Source: Gamsiella multidivaricata
Lineage: Eukaryota > Mortierellomycota > Mortierellomycetes > Mortierellales > Mortierellaceae
NCBI RefSeq assembly: GCF_025024155.1
Contig: NW_026251821.1
Coordinates: forward strand, 1 to 64,000
Length of the DNA stretch: 64,000 nucleotides
Reading direction: 5' to 3'
A model generated the notes under the pieces. The model saw only the letters and a list, made by a program, of their open reading frames with translations. It was not told the origin of the DNA and did not search any database. A program made the position numbers and the translations under genes. Below, in pieces: positions 33,600-45,743 of the stretch. How positions within the stretch are numbered: position 1 is the first letter of the stretch; every line of letters starts with the position of its first letter.

Positions 33600-36500
33600 C
33601 TAATCTGCCATAGCCAAACAAAGCTCAATTCCCCTCTCCACGACCTGGAAACGACACAACGCGGGCTCGATCCACAGACTCGCCAGCCCGGCAATCATGA
33701 TGCCCAGCCCATCCGCGACTCCCACAACGCCCAACGCGAATTCCTTCCCCTTAGGATCATGTTCAAGATACTTAGAAATCTCAATATAAGTATGAACATA
33801 GGTCGCTCCGCCCAATAGACCTTCCCAAAGGATCAGGATAAAAATCAAGTAGATGCTTGGGATGGGCGCGGGGGTGGTCGCAGTGGTGAAGATGGCCTGG
33901 GCCGTGGCCACGAGGAGGGTTACGAGCTGCAGGGCCGAGGGAATCCAAAGACGGGGAATCGAGACCAGAGAGGCGGAAGATCTACTGATAAATACTCCTA
34001 ACTGTTCACGTAAGAGAAGCAAGCAAGGCCCAGTATGCGGACGAAAATATAGAGGCGAGTAAGAACGTTGGTCAGTGAGATCGTTGGATCGCTTGATTAT
34101 TATAAAAAAAGAAGTTTGAGAACTCCGTATATACCTGGTATATTGCAGAATAGGTTACGTAGTGCTATGAATAACAAGAGGAACGTTCATAAGGACAGCA
34201 TTAGAATTCGTTCGCTCTATCAATCAGTCAGAAGCATGTCCATGAAGAAATCAATCAATCGATCCATGACTTACATCGCGTAGATGGGTAAAGGGCGTTT
34301 TCTCCAGCGGGAATAATATAACCGGTAATACACCCTGGTTCATGGTATATTCACTTTTCATAGAACAGAAACCCCCCACAGAACGAACGTCAGTTAACCA
34401 GCTTCAAAAGCTCTTCACTCTACCTCTCGACACAATCCAAACAGGGAAGGTTTGTATGTCCAACTTACGCGACATAGACTAGAAATAACGGCACCATATA
34501 TGGCATCAATAACGACTTGGCCATGGCCAATTTCTCCTCCAAGGTCATCGCATCGTTCGGCTGAGACTTGTAAACTCGTCTTATATTTGATGTCGCATCC
34601 GAAACCTCTGCCTCTGTGAACGGAGGCACAAAACTCGGGTCATCTGGATCCGTCGCCGCAAGAAGCGTATTGATCGACGTCGGCTCCGCCTGAGACTGTG
34701 GTGACGGTCCCCAGTGCACAGTATCCCAAGGCGCCAGCGGCAACGCCGCCGGTGCCAGTGCTGTCGTTGTTGGTGGCGTTTGATTAATCGGTGGTTCCAT
34801 CGTCACAGAGATCGCTGAACTGTCTTGTAACGACGGAAGCGAAGGCGACAATGCTGAAGCCGATCGAAGAAGCATCGGGCTATCGGCTCTAGTGCTTCCT
34901 TCCTGTAATTGGCCATGGCCCTTGCTCGTAGACACAGCCGAGGGAAGTGACTCTGAATGATGTCGACGATGTACGCCTATGGGTGAGGCGAGTTGCTCCT
35001 CCTCCAGATCCTGATTGCTACTATAAATCTGACTCGAGGACGAAACGGGTCGATATCCTGCAGCATGGTGTCGAGAACTCTGCGTTGATGGATCCGTTAG
35101 GATGATGAAATAAGATATCATCATCATAACCGGGAATAACTATTCGGGGGGGGGGGGGGGGGGGGTTTTCAAAGCAAAATTAATATCAGTTACAATCATG
35201 CTTTCATTTCAAGCCAGTTAAGACTCCTTTCTTCCCTTGATATAAGTGATCCGTTCATTTCAATGTAAACGTACAGCGACAACGCCCAGAGTTCGAGGGA
35301 TGGACAGCCCAAACCAAGAAGTCAGCGCCAGAAATAATAATGCGCCCAGTAATCCTGCTCCTCCTGTTCCGCTGGACCAAGCCGAGACCATCCGCAGGGG
35401 ATAGAAGGAGCTCAGCATCAGGAAGGTTAGTTCTCCAAGTCCTGAACTCAATGAGGCCATCATCACGCCCACGAGTCGCACCGAGATTGTTTCAGCCAAT
35501 GCAATCAACTATTGCAAGGATAATTAGAGAGCATCGTTAGAAAAAATAACCAACAATAGGCAGACATCATGAAGTCGTGAAGTACATCAAGGACGTACAA
35601 TAACTGCACTGAACGAGAGCGAGGCGCAAAATATGACTCGAACGGGATACGGGACTCTGTGGATAAAATAAGGCGCTGTCATCTTGATGAGCAGCGATGG
35701 AGTGATATCCGCCAATAGCACCAGACCCTAAAATGTTGCGAAAAGACAAATACCGAGAAAAATGGCAATGGGTAAGAGCAGTTAACCATTTTAGTTGTAT
35801 TCGCCATCTCATCTACGAATCCTATGGTAGATCCGGCCCTCCTTTTCCGAATGCTGTCTACCCTCCAATGATTTTCCAGTAGACCTCTGCGCCCTTTGAG
35901 TCCTTAAATGATGACCATGCTCCGATGGTCCTTGAGCAGATCCTGCATCCGTCAAATATTGTCTAAGATGCAATATTTTTTGATGTTGTTGGTGTTCCAA
36001 TGCTCTTTAAAAACGCTTCTGTTCCTTTCGAGTAACATCCACTGCCCATTGCTCCTTCAAATATAGATGCCGCGTCCAGATGTCCCAGCTACTCCCGCTT
36101 GCAAAACAACAAGAAAACGATTTGCATTTACGTCATCGAGTCTTGGTGGCATCGTACCTTTGGGATTTCGGCGCCGACGAGATCTACAGCCGCAGAAAGA
36201 ATCACAACATAGATGAGATTGTTTATGCTAGATCAGGACAGAGCGGAAGAAAGTAAAGAAAAAAAAGGGGAGCAGTTTGAGTCCAGTTGAGTTCGTGGGC
36301 TCTAGTTCAGGCGCAGCCGTTGTGACGAGGTGCCTAAGTTTCCAATTCGGTTATTACCATCCTATTAGTGAACATGGGAATAAGAAGGAGCTGATGAGTC
36401 AAAGAGTCCTTGAGCAGAGCATTGATGTAAGAGCAACGAAGGCAACGGGTTCAAGTGTACCAAAGATAAAAAAGGCTACCCAGTCTCGATCGATGCGTCC

Positions 36501-36779
36501 TTCGAGTAAATGCGAGTTACTTTTCCGAGAGTACGGCAGGTCTAGTTTTTATATGTAGCGTGCCAGAAAACGTAAAAGAGGTCTCTGTGTTAGATAGCAT
36601 CAGAGCCTTGATATAAAGCAGAGGAAGATACTGTAAGGGGATCTCTGTGGATAGAGAGCGAAGGTACCATTCTGATCGGATTCTGAGAGATATTCGTAAC
36701 GGTCGGTTCGAAGGGTAGGGTTGTTGACCGTATTAGCATCCGACTGCCGACGTTTGAACCAGCTAAGCAGAGCCGACAT
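33600..36779 (-). CDS. BTN1: CLN3/Btn1 (battenin) lysosomal/vacuolar membrane protein
   Basis: Nine exons proposed: 36632-36779, 36461-36541, 36158-36227, 35599-35727, 35275-35508, 34469-35139, 34275-34353, 34135-34164, 33600-34001. Family blocks in order: INNLIYVVILSAAVDLVG, GLVLLADITPSLLIKMTAP, YFIHRVPYPVRVIF, ASLSSGLGELTFL, SAWSSGTGGAGLLGALLF, YTMNQGVLPVILFPLEKTPF, HYVTYSAIYQLGVFISRSS, and near the end LWEGLLGGATYVHTYIEI. CLN3 is a multi-pass protein needed for vacuolar/lysosomal homeostasis. Exon 6 inserts about 190 low-complexity residues in a cytosolic-type loop, so the protein is longer than usual. Exon 8 is only 30 nt. The junction between exons 2 and 3 does not fit: with the GT donor after TTTG the frame breaks, whereas FFIFG and INNL clearly belong together. 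Either splicing there is non-canonical, a base is missing in the sequence, or the copy is mutated. Confidence 0.82.
35146..35165. repeat. Poly-G tract (poly-C in the CLN3 transcript)
   Basis: G run of 20 nt on the plus strand. In the CLN3 pre-mRNA it is a C run ending 5 bases before the acceptor of exon 6, in the place of the usual polypyrimidine tract. Confidence 0.95.
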
Positions 36780-38163
36780 AGGTGGGGAGGTGCAATAGGA
36801 AATAAAGAAATGGCCAAGGGTATATGTGATCCGAATGAAGCTAATGAGAGAAGGAAGGAGGGGAGGAATGGATGGGGTGAAGAGGTGGATCTGATGGAAC
36901 AAAGAGCAATGGTTGCATGCGATCACAACAGGAAGGAGGGAACAGAAACAACCGCAACACCGACGATATCATCATCATCAAGGACCCTGTCTGTGCCTTT
37001 TTGCTCGCATGAATTTCCGAGAGTCTCCCTCATTCCCCACACGAGAAGCCCCCTACTGGACTTGTCTCGTGAGGTCCTTCAACCCTGGTTGCCGCCAATT
37101 CCCGTGTTTCTTCAATTGCACGCGAATTTTGCTGTTTCAGATTCAGAAACCAAAATCTGGGGCCATCCAGCGCGTTCATCACTTATGCTGCAGCCTGTCC
37201 TGTTGTATGGGTCTATTTCCTGCAGTCCTCTGGAATTGAATCTGAATTGGATCTCCACATATGGATAGAGAGCACGAGCCATCTGCAGCTTCTTTGTCTG
37301 ACCCATGCGAAGCAGCACGTTGCCAGCAGGGTATTTCGCGTCTCTCCTTTGAGGCTGTACCTGTACCCGGTCATCACTGCCGCCAACAACGGCTGCGCTT
37401 CCTTTAAAAAGGGAGGGAAGAGTCGACGAAAGAATGACGGGCTGTCCGAATAATAGGGGCTAACAGCAGTGGCGATGCTTGCGCTTGTAAGACTACAGGC
37501 ATGCACCAGCAAGTAGGGGTATGTTTGTAACAGGTAATAGGGGGAAGTATCATCGGTATGCCGCGTTCTCTTCAAAAGGTCACCGTTGGTGGTCATGGGA
37601 GAGCTCAGCTGTCTCCTTTTTTCAATGCTCATAAAAATACAACTTTCTCCACATACACTCTTTAAGTAGACATGGTGTGATACGCCAATGCCATCTACAT
37701 ATACCATGCCATACTATGCGGTGTAATGATATGCCATGCGTGCCTTTGACCCTTTTTTTGTTGTTGTTGTCATTGTCACTCTATTTTCCTTTATGTCAGC
37801 AGCACACTGGCCACCCACCACTAGGCCACCACTTGGCAGCCACGCCCTTTCTTTGACCCCTGAGAACGGCGGTGGGGTTTGATTGTTTCTTCATCGACCT
37901 GTCAGTTCGCTTTTTACTTTTCACCTTCTCCACTTCCATTCCTATCTTATCCAATTATTCATTCATCCTCTCCACCCTGTTCGTCTTGTAGTCGTCTTTC
38001 ATGATCTAGCACTGTCTTCACACACCCATCGACACCTTTTCTTCCACTTTTTAGATGTCCATAGAGCACTTCACAACACCCTCATTATCCTAATACCCTG
38101 TACATATCCTGCAACGCAGCATTCAACCCTCTTTCTTTCTAATATACACTTCGCTATCCTCTA
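36780..38163. other. Divergent region between CLN3 and the STRA6-like gene
   Basis: No supported gene. The 37880-38160 part is pyrimidine-rich and likely the promoter/leader of the STRA6-like gene; the part next to 36780 serves CLN3. A 37213-37707 minus frame has no family character. Confidence 0.5.
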
Positions 38164-41100
38164 ATGCTCCTTCGGCCCAAGTCGCGACTATTTCTGTCCA
38201 ACAGCTTTATCTCTCTCTTCCTTGCCTTCGCCGTTTCAGGACTACTACTACTACCATCGCTCACTTATGCAGGTACGCTTTCTTTTTTCGCTTTCATCCT
38301 AATGCTTCACGCGAAACTACATAGCGACCATGGCATTAATTAAACCTCCCGTTCGATCTCTTTTGTAGGAACAACAAGCGCACGCCTTCAATGCCAATAC
38401 TCATTCCTCGCTATCACAAACCTCCTCCAGGACCCCTCCTGCACTCTCAAATCCATCACACCTTCCCCCTCGACCCCTGCACCTCCCTCCATCCCTTCCT
38501 CACCACCACTCTCACCAGGACCCTTGACCTCCCCACCCTCAGCTTCCTATCCATGGTCAACCACTCCTGGTTGGACGTATAACCCCATATTTTCCTGCTG
38601 TGCCTTCACACCTACCTCCAGCTCGACCCCTGACAATGAGACCAACAGCACACCACCTACTTTGATCACCTCCATAGATCTCTCAGAGTACGCGGCCTTG
38701 ATCGATGAGGGACAGCAACAGCTGGAACTCTCGATCAGTTATTATACCTCAGATGCTCCTGCTTCCGCGCAGGATTCTACTGTTTCGGCCGTGGATACGT
38801 TCCAGGTGATCGTGCGGTTCCTGGATGTTAATGGAGCGTACTTGGCTGCGGATCCGGAGACGGGCGATACCTCGGAAGTGTTGCATCCGGGGGATGCGGA
38901 GACGTTGTTATATTATGCGTTTGATGCTGTGACATTACAACCTGCTAGAGTGCCCCTGGGCGCTAGGGGTGTGGTTGTACAGATCCTTGTGCCGATGACG
39001 AAGACGTCTTTTTGCTTTGATTACTTTGCGCTGAGACTTTGTAAGTGTGTGTGTGTAATTCGGCTAAGACGGATCAAAATAATCTACCATCTACTAACAC
39101 GCGTCTTTTTTTTCATATTTCAAGTGCAAGGATCGTTTCATCCAACGTTGGAGAGTTTGTTGCAAAAGTTCTTGATCGCTCTTGGAGCGCTCGTCATGTT
39201 CAATGCCATTGTGATTCCGATAGTTTTGTTCTATGGCCTGCCCGGATGGCTCTGGCGATCTGCGTAGGTGCCCTCTTCTCCTCTCTCTCTCTTTTTTTTT
39301 TTTGGGCCGAAAATAACCTGTGCAGAGACCATTGCAAGCGAATATAAGACTGTCTCTTAACAGTCAAATCAATGCGCTCTTTTTCTTCAAACCTTAGCCC
39401 GGTCAACTTTTTTCAAAAGAACCCAGTCGTGGACCACTATGTCCCCCTAGCGCTCTTTATCTCTACCTGTCAATGGATCTACAACATCCTTCTCCAATAT
39501 CTCGGCGGCTCGTCTCCAAAGACTTCCATTATCCACTCCCGGCAGGCGCTCTGGTTGATCCCCCTAGTCTTGATCGGGACTTTCTTTATTGCAGCCTTTG
39601 CACATTGGGCGCTCTTTCTGTGCTATAACCAAGTGATGCAGCAGCCTCGACAGCGACACAGTGCTCGATCTCAGAAATGGAGGGCTCCGCTTCTGGGACT
39701 GTGGGCGGCCTTGTGTCTTTTGGGAGCCAGAATCGGAATTGTGGCGCTCATGGCCGTCCAGGGAGGGTATTGGTCAATCGTGGTCGGGATCTTGTTGGCA
39801 ATGCCAGAGACGGTGGCGATGATCTCCGTGGCTGTGTTCTTTATTAAGACCCTGTGGAAACTCTTTCGGGGACGACGGGCCAGTAGAGGAGTTGGAGCCA
39901 AGGGTATCACGGGAGGTGCAGGAAGTAGCGGCAATAAGAGTAGCAGCGACGGTAGTCGTCCTGACTTGTCGAGGTCTTCTTCGATGACGCCGCTGTGGGA
40001 TGCCAACACTGTTGAGGCGGTGCTTCCGGATGATCCGCAGGACGATTTGGTCAACTTGTCGAGCTATCATCATCGAGCGTACGTCAAGTCGCTTCTGGTT
40101 CAGGAGCAGGATCTAAGAGATGCGGCTGGAAGTATGTATGGGCAATCGACTATTGGATCGAACAAAACCTCTATGGCACCTTATCGACAGGCGGGAGTGT
40201 CGTCCAAAGGCAGAGACGATAATAACAGTCGGTACCTTGGTTCAACCCTCAATACCACTATATCCTCCACCAGCACCGACTTCTCGAGATATCCGACAGA
40301 GTTTGATTTCAATATTCCACTGGATAACCATCTTCGACCTCCACCGATTTCACCTTCTGCAGGATTCGAGCGAGGCAGGAGACAGTTTCCATTTGATCAG
40401 GGTAGTGGACTACAGCCGGCTTATGGAGGTGTTCGTCGTGGAGTTATTCGGTCGGAGAAATCGACAGCTACGCCGTCATCTTCGTCTTCTCAGGGCAGTC
40501 GGGCTAGGCCTCCGATGTATACTCGACCGAGTAGTAGTCGCGAAGGATTGAGTGCTCACAAACTAACATGGAACTCTGCGACAACATCGTATACGACCGC
40601 GTCGGCAGCTCAGCCCATGACAGGAGCTGCACCTACGCCCTCGGCTTGGGAGTATGTCATTTATCCGAGGCTACATGTCTGGCCTACGATCGTGGGGACC
40701 TATTTGCTCATTGCTCGCTTGCCGCTCAGGATTCTAGTTGCTGTCATGACGACTTTGGTGTTGTGTTACGATGTGCTGTTGAGTATTGGGGCCGCGGAGA
40801 CAATGCTGGCAGTGCCGGTATCATGTCTGCTTGGAGGGTTTGCGTATCCAGGGGCGAATCAGTTTGATAACACGATGAACGTGGCGAGGGCGATGCATAC
40901 GGTGAACCTAGTGTTGGTGGTAGTGCTGTTACCGGCAGTAGTGGGCATTACATTGCTGCATCAGATAAGGATGGTGCAGAAGTATAATTGGTGTCTGCGG
41001 TTACTCAGGATCGGGAACTATGGCTTCGTACCCGGTGGTCGTGGTAAGCACTGCTGAACAGTTCATTTCCGTGTTCTGACAAAGCATTTTTGCCAACAAC

Positions 41101-42541
41101 ATAGTTTTTTTTATTAACGCGCGTCTTTCATTACACATTTTCATGATCCGTGTCGCCTGAAATAGAGTACAAACAGCATCTGAAGCATCCGGTCCGGTTC
41201 ATCGGCTATACGGTCGGTTTTGGCGTTGTCGGACTCTGCTTCACCGTATTTCTCCTCTTCACGCTCTGCACGGTCATGGCCATGCTCCTCGTCGCCGCGA
41301 CCTTCCGGTCCTCACTCTTCCGAACCCTCGGCACTCGCGCCCTTGCCGCCTTCGGAATCTCCTGTCTCTTAGTCCTGATTCTCTGGCTCGTTCAGATGCT
41401 GGTCATCCGGTACCGGTTTCGGATGCCCGGCTCGAGATTTCTTCTCGCGCCTCAACAGTCCGCGCGGGCGAGTTTCCATCACTGGGAATTCTTTTGGGCC
41501 TTCTTCAATATCGTTTTCGGAGCATTTTCGTTCTGTAAGCGGATTGTATTGAGCGTCTTGAGTATGGGAATTTACTCCACCAGGATTGACCTGTGTATTA
41601 TGGGAGGGAGGTTCCGGCCATGGGATGGAGGTTATTCGGCGTTTGTGGGGCTGGTGTTGGCGGACCATGTGTTGAATAATCCGATCGTGTTGGAGTTTGT
41701 ACAGATATTGAGGGATTTGTTGTTGGTGCGGAGATATCCGCAGCTGGCGCAGACTTATCTCGAGTACAGGACCCGGTCAGACGACTGGGAGCAGGGTGGG
41801 GATGGGAAAGCAGAGCGGGATCGACGGTTGATGATGGCGATCATGGGCTCGAAGCAGCAGCAGAAGCAAGGCGGAGGAGGAGCGGGTCCGGGGTTCGGAG
41901 CACGTAGGCCCTTGGGCGATATTGAGGAAGGCGAAGAAGCAAGGATGGATGAGTTGTTGATGGCGACGTCGGGATCTGGAGACGGAGGGCCGCTACTGGC
42001 TGTGAAGGGAGGAGCGGCTGTGCCGGAAGTATCGAAGATTCATCATTACTTCCGTATCGACCCCAGGGTTGATCGTCATAGACCTGGTCAGGGCCCCTCA
42101 CCATCGTCGTCGCGTCCCCTGTCTTCTTCTTCGGTTGCGTCGTCCTCATCCTCGCCACCGCCTGCGTATAACAACAACAACAACAGCAACAATAATTACC
42201 GCGCCTCGAAGGTCTACACGCCCATGTTATCGACAGACGGCAAGTCAGGGAACAACAACGTCCATATCCAGCTCGTCGAACCCCTCCGAGCACAAGCTGA
42301 TCCCGAATCCACGGTCTCCCAGGAACAGATCCGGCAGAAGCTATCGGAAGCGAAACTTCGATCGATTCGGGTACGGAACCGGTGGTTTCTTTATGTCACA
42401 CTAGCGAGGAATCCCTCGATCAGGAACTTGAGGAGAACGAGTGCGAGTGATTTCTTGCACCCGATCGGGCATGGCCCTGAGTACCTGGGGTCTCACCAGG
42501 AGGAGTTCTTGGCGGATATTCATTGGGATCGGGAAGATTGA
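38164..42541 (+). CDS. STRA6-family multi-pass membrane protein
   Basis: Five exons: 38164-38272, 38369-39040, 39125-39263, 39398-41043, 41166-42541; 1313 residues, about twice animal STRA6. Starts with a signal peptide (SLFLAFAVSGLLLLPSLTYA). A Ser/Pro/Thr-rich extracytoplasmic domain follows to about residue 260, then several membrane segments (IALGALVMFNAIVIPIVLFY, LWLIPLVLIGTFFIAAFAHW, LLGLWAALCLLGARIGIVAL, LVLVVVLLPAVVGITLL, FTLCTVMAMLLVAATF). Long Ser-rich loops interrupt it. Family-like C-terminal pattern: FSFCKRIVLSVLSMGIYSTR, a WDGGYSAFVGLVLAD block with NNPIVLEF, and late RNRWFLYVTLARNPSIRNLR. In animals STRA6 is the retinol-binding-protein receptor; the fungal substrate is unknown. 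It is convergent with SMP3, 223 bp apart. Confidence 0.72.
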
Positions 42542-42764
42542 TCTTGCATGCGCAGAGCGGAAGAATGATTTGGCAGATAGCGAAGGAACGAGGGAAGCAG
42601 GAAGTGGAAGAGTTTGTTCCGCAAGACGGCGAAGATTCGGGCCAGCTCTCTGTGGATTGGTTTAAAAGACGACATGCATTTTTTTGAAGATAGATCATGT
42701 AATTTTACTATTTAAATAATGATGATAGGTATGAAGACATAGCATAAGATCATGGTGATGGTAG

Positions 42765-43388
42765 CTAGATGTAGAACATGTTCAGGTATAGAGATGTCCG
42801 AGGGTGCTGCAACAACACTTGGACGTGGTCAAAGTTTGCGTGCCTCGAGAATCTCTCTCTGGGCTCGTAGAATTCCTCTGTAGAAAAGTCGACCGTCGCC
42901 GGTGCTATCAATACCGTCCTATATGACATGTTAAACCCGTAGCAGGCAAAAAATGAGAAGCAAGGTGGTTAGTAAATACTTTTGAATCCTCATGCCTTTT
43001 TTTTTTTTTTTTTTTTTTTAGTGGAAGGATTCATCAGCGAACGAAGGGTTCGAGGCGATTTCAACACTTTCGCAACATACCGTTCATAATGAATGGGTCC
43101 TGTCTTCCGAAAGAGAACAGCCTGCTGTCCTCTCGACTCGCGCACGCTCTCCAGGAGCGCCCTGTCGAGCTTTGCTGCGGTTCCATCCAAATCCTTGAGT
43201 AGGTCCCTGTAAGATTTTTCTCGCCAGTCAGAGATGGTCAAGTTAACGCCGTGCGATTGCGCAGCCGAGAGACTGTAGCCGAAGAGGTGGTGCGGGGGGA
43301 GATAGGTTTTGTAGAAGATAATGTGTGTTGTATAGGACATGCCGTCTTCAATATGCAACGTTCCTAGCGTTCATTTTTCATTTCACGT

Positions 43389-43421
<33 letters not shown>

Positions 43422-45743
43422 AGATTAGAGGCTTCATTCATTTCATAGAGGTAAGAGCCGTATATGGATATCTGGCTGGGCTAACCTTGTTCGGATGGGG
43501 ACGTTAGACAGAGCATATGGTCGCGAGTTGATGATACGGGTTTGCAATCCTGGAACCCCAAAGACTGTCGTTGCACCAGTTCCGTCGCTGGCACTACCCC
43601 TGCCTGATGGAAAAGTCCGAAAACGATAGCCATCACTCCATTCACCAGTAGCCACAATGGCTATGGCACACATAAAAGCATGAAGAACATGGTGATGATT
43701 AGTGATTTTTTCAGCCTTCGTATCTTGCACTCCATGGATTTGTAGCTATACTATCTGCAAAGGGTTTCGTACCCAAAATTTTCGTCCGAGCTTTGATATT
43801 CGTCCAGAGAGCGAGATGACCAGTGGAAGGATCAGCGGACTCAGAAACCGGGCCTCTTGATGGGGCATTGCTGACAGGAACAATATCCCACAGATTCCAG
43901 AATATACCACAGCTATTAGTGCGTTTGCACAAGAGTATGTTAGCCACTCAAAAAAATACTGCTAGGGAAGGCATGATGATGACCAGGGCCTGCAGCAATT
44001 TCCAGCGTCACTACCTGTAACAAGTCTGGACTCGCTTGAATACTGCCGTGCCCTGACTTTCTTCGCCGCTGTGATTACACCGATCCAGGCCAGGTTCCCA
44101 AACAGGACCGGAAAGTTCAAAAGCAAGTGAAAGAGCCTTGGATGTAAACCATGCTGCGCCAAGTTCTTCTCGTCCAGATTGTACTTCAGGTTGTTGAGCA
44201 TCGTCACGGTTAACGAGCCCTTGTAAGATAAATTTGTCCAGTCCATGGGATGGGTGGTGACAATCTGGGAAAGTGAGAGAGGCGTCCCAATGGTTTTGTT
44301 GAATATAATGAGTTTGCGGAAGTAGATCGAGTCGATGATGATTGCAAGTGAGGACATGAAGAAGAGGCCAAGTGCCAGGGGGATGCATGATTGAACGAAT
44401 TGACTTAGCCCTGTCAACCTGAAGCCCCAGCCGTTAGGTGATACGACGTTGCGGAGGCGGATTGTGTTAGCAAAATATAGCAAAGGGAAGAATGTCTGGT
44501 CCATGGCACCAGCAGGAATATTTTACATATCAACATTACTTACAGTGGTCTGCCTCGTCTGAAGGACACTTCTTTGTTAAGGTAGAGGAACATGACGCCC
44601 AAAGGGAAGCCATAGAGCACGAATGTAATCCTCGTAAAGATACCGATCGAGAATAAGAGTCCCAATCCAAACGACAGGATCGTCGGTGTAGGTTTCAGGT
44701 TCGAGCCTATCCCCGAATAAGCGCTGCTGTTGGGTGCTACTGTTAAGCCCTCAGACACCGTTGAAACATTGGCATTCGTCAAAGACTGTACTGGTGTAGA
44801 CATAGATGCCTCATGTTTCTGAATAATCTTTCCGAGTACGACGGCGCACAGAGCCAGGACAACGGTCTCGGTTGTATTCGAGAACGGATGTGTATGATAG
44901 GTGAGCGTGACATAGGAGGATGAGACGAGGAGCAGGGCGATCGAAGGTGATCTTCGGATCTGGCGCGCCAATTGAACCACAGCCCAGTCTATTTTCACAT
45001 ATGTAATGCGCTTGCATGAGTGTGAGCATTTCACTAAAATTGAGGTGAAGCTGGTCAGGATAGGACGAGAGAGGACTTACCGATGACAAGCGAGAGGAGA
45101 ACAAAAGAGAGTCGCTGTGTGAGGAAGAGCGCGCGGGTGGTGACATAGTGGTCTAGATGAATCGGATCAGAGTAGTCCTGGGTTAGCCCCTTTCTGTTGG
45201 GCTCGTCCCTGAGTAGCATTCAGGTACTGGCATGTGCAAGGTGCTGTCGTCCTTTCAGGCTCCAGTTGGACGTGTGTTACCTTGGTCAGGGCCTATCCAA
45301 GAGCGCAGGATAATGTAGGGCAGGCCTGTGGTTATTGCTCTAAATTGAATTGGAAGATGTTTCGTTTGAGTGGATACGAGGGTATCGATTTTGGTATCCA
45401 GTGAAGGCAAAGGACAAAAGACAAGAGACATACGGGATAAGGATGGATCGGCAGGGCAGCTCCGGCTTGTATTCCCAGGGAATGTCGACCTGGATGCCAA
45501 AGATGTGTCCTAGAAACAAGATATAGGCGCGTGATGTTTCGCGGATCAATTAGTTCATTCGATCGACACAGGATATCAATACCAATTGAGAAAAACACAC
45601 ACGTTACCCGCTGTAATCTCTGCGGACTGAAAGAACTCGTCCGGGTGGATGTATCCGGGTGAGAGGGCGATGAAGACGCGGACAGCGAGCAGGAACAGGT
45701 AGAGGTTCCAAGTGGCCCTGGAGAAAGGCCTGTGGTGGGACAT
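42765..45743 (-). CDS. SMP3: GPI mannosyltransferase 4 (SMP3 / PIG-Z)
   Basis: Ten exons: 45608-45743, 45434-45509, 45281-45339, 45081-45152, 44544-44988, 44015-44418, 43773-43912, 43486-43660, 43081-43363, 42765-42918; 647 residues, all junctions in frame with GT-AG sites. It adds the fourth mannose, from dolichol-phosphate-mannose, to the GPI anchor precursor in the ER lumen; essential in yeast. Signature of this GT22-type family: [10 protein letters not shown] with His33-Pro-Asp-Glu36. Further family blocks: [105 protein letters not shown] and [15 protein letters not shown]. Many hydrophobic segments. A 28-nt A run on the plus strand (43392-43419) lies in the eighth intron. Exon 4 and 6 starts were chosen inside longer frames because only these keep phase. 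Confidence 0.93.

Noticed and set aside
39671..40073. Overlapping minus-strand frames of 127 and 99 codons
   Set aside because: Antisense shadows of the STRA6-like exon 4.
44419..44543. Extended ORF start [14 protein letters not shown] before SMP3 exon 6
   Set aside because: The in-phase acceptor GCTTCAG at 44419-44420 excludes it; it is intron sequence.
45178..45280. Apparent frameshift in SMP3 between exons 3 and 4
   Set aside because: Resolved by using the TCTAG acceptor just before 45152, which restores phase and fits the protein.
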